From: Chitinophagaceae bacterium
GTDB lineage: Bacteria; Bacteroidota; Bacteroidia; Chitinophagales; UBA10324
Length of the DNA stretch: 8,056 nucleotides
Direction: 5' to 3'
Assembly: GCA_023251195.1 (NCBI GenBank)
Contig: JAHEZG010000177.1
Span: 1-8,056, forward strand
A model generated the notes under the pieces. It was given only the letters and a program-made list of their open reading frames with translations, was not told the origin of the DNA and ran no database searches. The translations under genes were made by a program, and so were the position numbers. Positions 6,217-8,056 of this stretch are shown here, piece by piece; the first letter of the stretch is position 1, and each line of letters opens with the position of its first letter.

Positions 6217-7332
6217 TTATTTTGCAAGTATAACCAATTCAATATTTGCAATGCCATTTAAACCAATCAACAGTTTCGAATCATCCACCTGACAAAAGCG
6301 ATAAATGCTTTTCTTGTTGATGTAAAAAAGTTCGGTTGATGCAGACAGTAAATTGTAACGAAACAGTTGTGTTGCATTTTCAACTTTTGTGAAATAAATA
6401 CAATCGTCATTTATTCCGGAAGCAAATAAGTGCGCTTCAAAATTTTGGATCAGCAATTTCCAGGTTTTGTATTCATACACACTTCGATGCTCTTTACCCC
6501 ATGTCATGAAATATTTTCCATTTTCAGCAAAGGTTAAACTATAAGCAAAAAAATCTTTGACATCAACATCTTCTCCTGAATTTATATTTCTTGTCCGCAC
6601 GGTTTTATATTTTCCGTAAGGCATACCGCTCCACACATACTGGGTTTGATTGTCCGGCAAAAAATCTGCTTCCATGCAACCATCCTTATCTGAAAAAATC
6701 TTTTCATAAGTTACGAGATTCCAGAATGCAGTGTTCCAGTTTCCGCTGTTTGTTACGAGCATGGAATCATCTTTTGAAATAAAGAGGGAATGATTTTGTC
6801 CGTGCTTCAATGTTTTTACCAATTGCAAAGTATCCAGATTCCAGATGCAGATTTTACCAAGGCAATCGGATGTAATTAATTTATTGCTGTGATGAAAGAA
6901 TTTAATATCCATCAGTTGCGCATCGCCCTGCGAAAGTACAGTGAGCTTAATCAATTCATCATTTACAATTTTATAAATGTGGATGAGATTGTAGTGATAT
7001 AATTTTGAAATGGCAGCCACATAACCAAAACTGTTGCACCTGATTTTATCAAACAGATACAACGAATCCACTTCTTTAAATCCCTCATCATGAAATGTTT
7101 TAAGCTGCTGAGTGTAAGCAGCAATACTTTCTTCTCGTGTTGCAGGTCTTACTTCAACTTCAGTTTGTTCAGTTCTGTTTCCTGCAGCATTTAATTCATA
7201 TGAAAGAATTCTGTACGAATTAATCCGTTGTTTATTGGTTGCGGTATACTGCGAAACAATCAACTCGCGATACTGCTTGTTCGATGAATTGAACAGCGTA
7301 GTATTTATCAATGGATCTTTTGCGGTTGCCAT
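6217..7332 (-). CDS. WD40-like beta-propeller repeat protein
   Basis: This 371-residue protein has no signal peptide or membrane segment, so it is probably cytoplasmic. Its central and C-terminal parts show degenerate beta-propeller blades. Residues 136-166 contain MDIKFFHHSNKLITSDCLGK followed by ICIWNL, a recognisable WD-type blade (GKICIWNLDT) ending in a Trp-Asn in place of Trp-Asp. Weaker blades are at about 180-207 (SLFISKDDSMLVTNSG... AFWNL) and 262-292 (SLTFAENGKYFMTWG... YEYKTWK), and more blade-like strands run to the end. The first 90 residues are polar, not propeller-like and unrecognised. Such proteins are usually binding scaffolds; no enzymatic motif is visible and no partner can be named. 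It is followed after 35 bp by the small secreted protein gene, probably in one transcript, and preceded by the TMEM175-like gene after a 103-bp gap. The ATG at 7332 is the first in-frame start; the leader is A-rich without a Shine-Dalgarno sequence. Confidence 0.75.
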   Translation of the reverse strand: MATAKDPLINTTLFNSSNKQYRELIVSQYTATNKQRINSYRILSYELNAAGNRTEQTEVEVRPATREESIAAYTQQLKTFHDEGFKEVDSLYLFDKIRCNSFGYVAAISKLYHYNLIHIYKIVNDELIKLTVLSQGDAQLMDIKFFHHSNKLITSDCLGKICIWNLDTLQLVKTLKHGQNHSLFISKDDSMLVTNSGNWNTAFWNLVTYEKIFSDKDGCMEADFLPDNQTQYVWSGMPYGKYKTVRTRNINSGEDVDVKDFFAYSLTFAENGKYFMTWGKEHRSVYEYKTWKLLIQNFEAHLFASGINDDCIYFTKVENATQLFRYNLLSASTELFYINKKSIYRFCQVDDSKLLIGLNGIANIELVILAK

Positions 7333-7403
7333 GATTTTTAATCTCTGAGTCTATTCAAACATCTTAATTCAATTCGCAATAATGATGACATTTAATAAAT
7401 TTA

Positions 7404-7431
7404 CCTGAAATGATTTTCTATTTCATTCAGG
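7404..7431 (-). terminator. Hairpin after the TMEM175-like gene, possible terminator
   Basis: On the - strand, starting 4 bases after the stop codon of the membrane-protein gene, CCTGAATGA pairs with TCATTTCAGG (one bulged base), leaving a 9-base loop. The following bases are AT-rich (TAAATTTATT) but do not form a clean U-run. The position directly after a gene and before a 70-bp leader fits a transcription terminator or mRNA 3'-end stabiliser. If it terminates, the WD40-like gene would need its own promoter. Confidence 0.35.
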
Positions 7432-7435
7432 GCTG

Positions 7436-8056
7436 TTAAAATATCGTGTGTTTTCCTTTCCTGCTTTTGTCAACTGCTATCGAATGTTCATCCAATTGTT
7501 CGGCAGTTACCATTCTTTTCAGTATACGAATTCTGATGGAATGAAATATGCTGAGGGCCGGACCAATCAGTATATAAATCATTCCAGCCATGCCCGATTT
7601 TTCGTTTGGCAGCAGTAAAGCCACTGCAATAGACAAAGAAGCTATTGACATCATTATAATATTCTGCAGCATTTCTGTTTTCAAATTGAATAATTCCACT
7701 TCGCTCAGTTGAAGTTCGCTTCGTTTATTCCACGCGTGCCGGAAAAGTGAAAACAACATCAGATAAACAGCTATGAATCCCGCACTGTAAACAACCATCA
7801 ATTGCTGCATTTCAATTCCGGATGCAATGCGGTTAATGATTTCGCCATTGTGTTCCACCTGGTTTCCTCCACCCAAAAGAATGGAAAACAAAAACTTGAG
7901 TGGATACACATAAAACAATACCACAAAAAGAAGGATCGCATTCAGTACAATCGTTTTGATATCGCGCAAACCGAAGTACCGGAAAAACAGATATTGTTTG
8001 TACCAGAATATAACTAAAAATGTGAAGCATACACCAATACCAATCATGCCAATCAT
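7436..8056 (-). CDS. Membrane protein resembling TMEM175/DUF1211 potassium-channel family (5' end beyond window)
   Basis: At least 206 residues are visible; the reading frame runs to the window edge, so the N-terminus is probably missing even though an ATG happens to sit at the edge. Hydrophobic segments lie at about 3-18, 36-62, 84-107, 130-149 and 155-172. The order resembles the later part of TMEM175/DUF1211 proteins: a helix ending FWYKQYLFFRYF (17-28), then a polar D followed by LNAILLFVVLFYVYPLKFL (38-56), comparable to the family's W..H..LF...D...LN..LLF.....PF. The basic tail HSIRIRILKRMV (172-183) follows the last helix. In this family the filter-forming first helix carries an FSDGVFAIA-like motif, which would lie outside the window, so the channel function is not proven. 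If the family is right, it is an inner-membrane K+ leak channel. The C-terminus is complete (stop at 7436-7438). Confidence 0.65.
   Translation of the reverse strand: MIGMIGIGVCFTFLVIFWYKQYLFFRYFGLRDIKTIVLNAILLFVVLFYVYPLKFLFSILLGGGNQVEHNGEIINRIASGIEMQQLMVVYSAGFIAVYLMLFSLFRHAWNKRSELQLSEVELFNLKTEMLQNIIMMSIASLSIAVALLLPNEKSGMAGMIYILIGPALSIFHSIRIRILKRMVTAEQLDEHSIAVDKSRKGKHTIF

Noticed and set aside
7802..8030. Short open frames on both strands inside the TMEM175-like gene
   Set aside because: The long - strand frame has clear membrane helices; the others are low-complexity overlaps without support.

Overview
The window looks like a chromosomal segment of a Bacteroidota (Bacteroidetes) bacterium. 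The evidence is an AT-rich sequence, genes without clear Shine-Dalgarno sequences, and a secreted protein ending in a type IX secretion (T9SS/Por) type A C-terminal sorting domain, a system essentially confined to this phylum. Signal peptides end in the A|Q style common there. I cannot name a genus. The order could be Chitinophagales, Saprospirales or a relative, but that is a guess.

Layout: bases 1-3260 carry two housekeeping genes on the + strand, recN (DNA double-strand-break repair ATPase) and a phosphoglucomutase/phosphomannomutase-family enzyme, 59 bp apart. Bases 3261-3556 hold no gene. They contain a dense cluster of short palindromes and tandem repeats built on AGCCCACG/CGTGGGCT, which looks like a REP/MITE-type non-coding element. 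Bases 3557-5569 (+) encode a 670-residue exported protein. In order it has a signal peptide, a cap region, 13 uniform 20-residue leucine-rich repeats plus one decayed copy, two fibronectin type III domains and a T9SS sorting domain. From 5618 to the right edge three genes lie on the - strand, convergent with the LRR gene. Read in their own direction these are a membrane protein resembling the TMEM175/DUF1211 potassium-channel family (cut by the window edge), a WD40-like beta-propeller protein, and a small secreted protein of unknown function. The last two are 35 bp apart and probably co-transcribed.

The two halves do not form one obvious pathway. The most interesting material is the LRR gene, whose exact 60-bp DNA periodicity, internal 30-bp half-repeat, cysteine ladder and near-identical adjacent copies suggest repeat expansion. 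Next is the nested inverted-repeat cluster directly upstream of it. I found no rRNA, tRNA, CRISPR array, transposase or defence system, and no clear previously undescribed multi-gene system.
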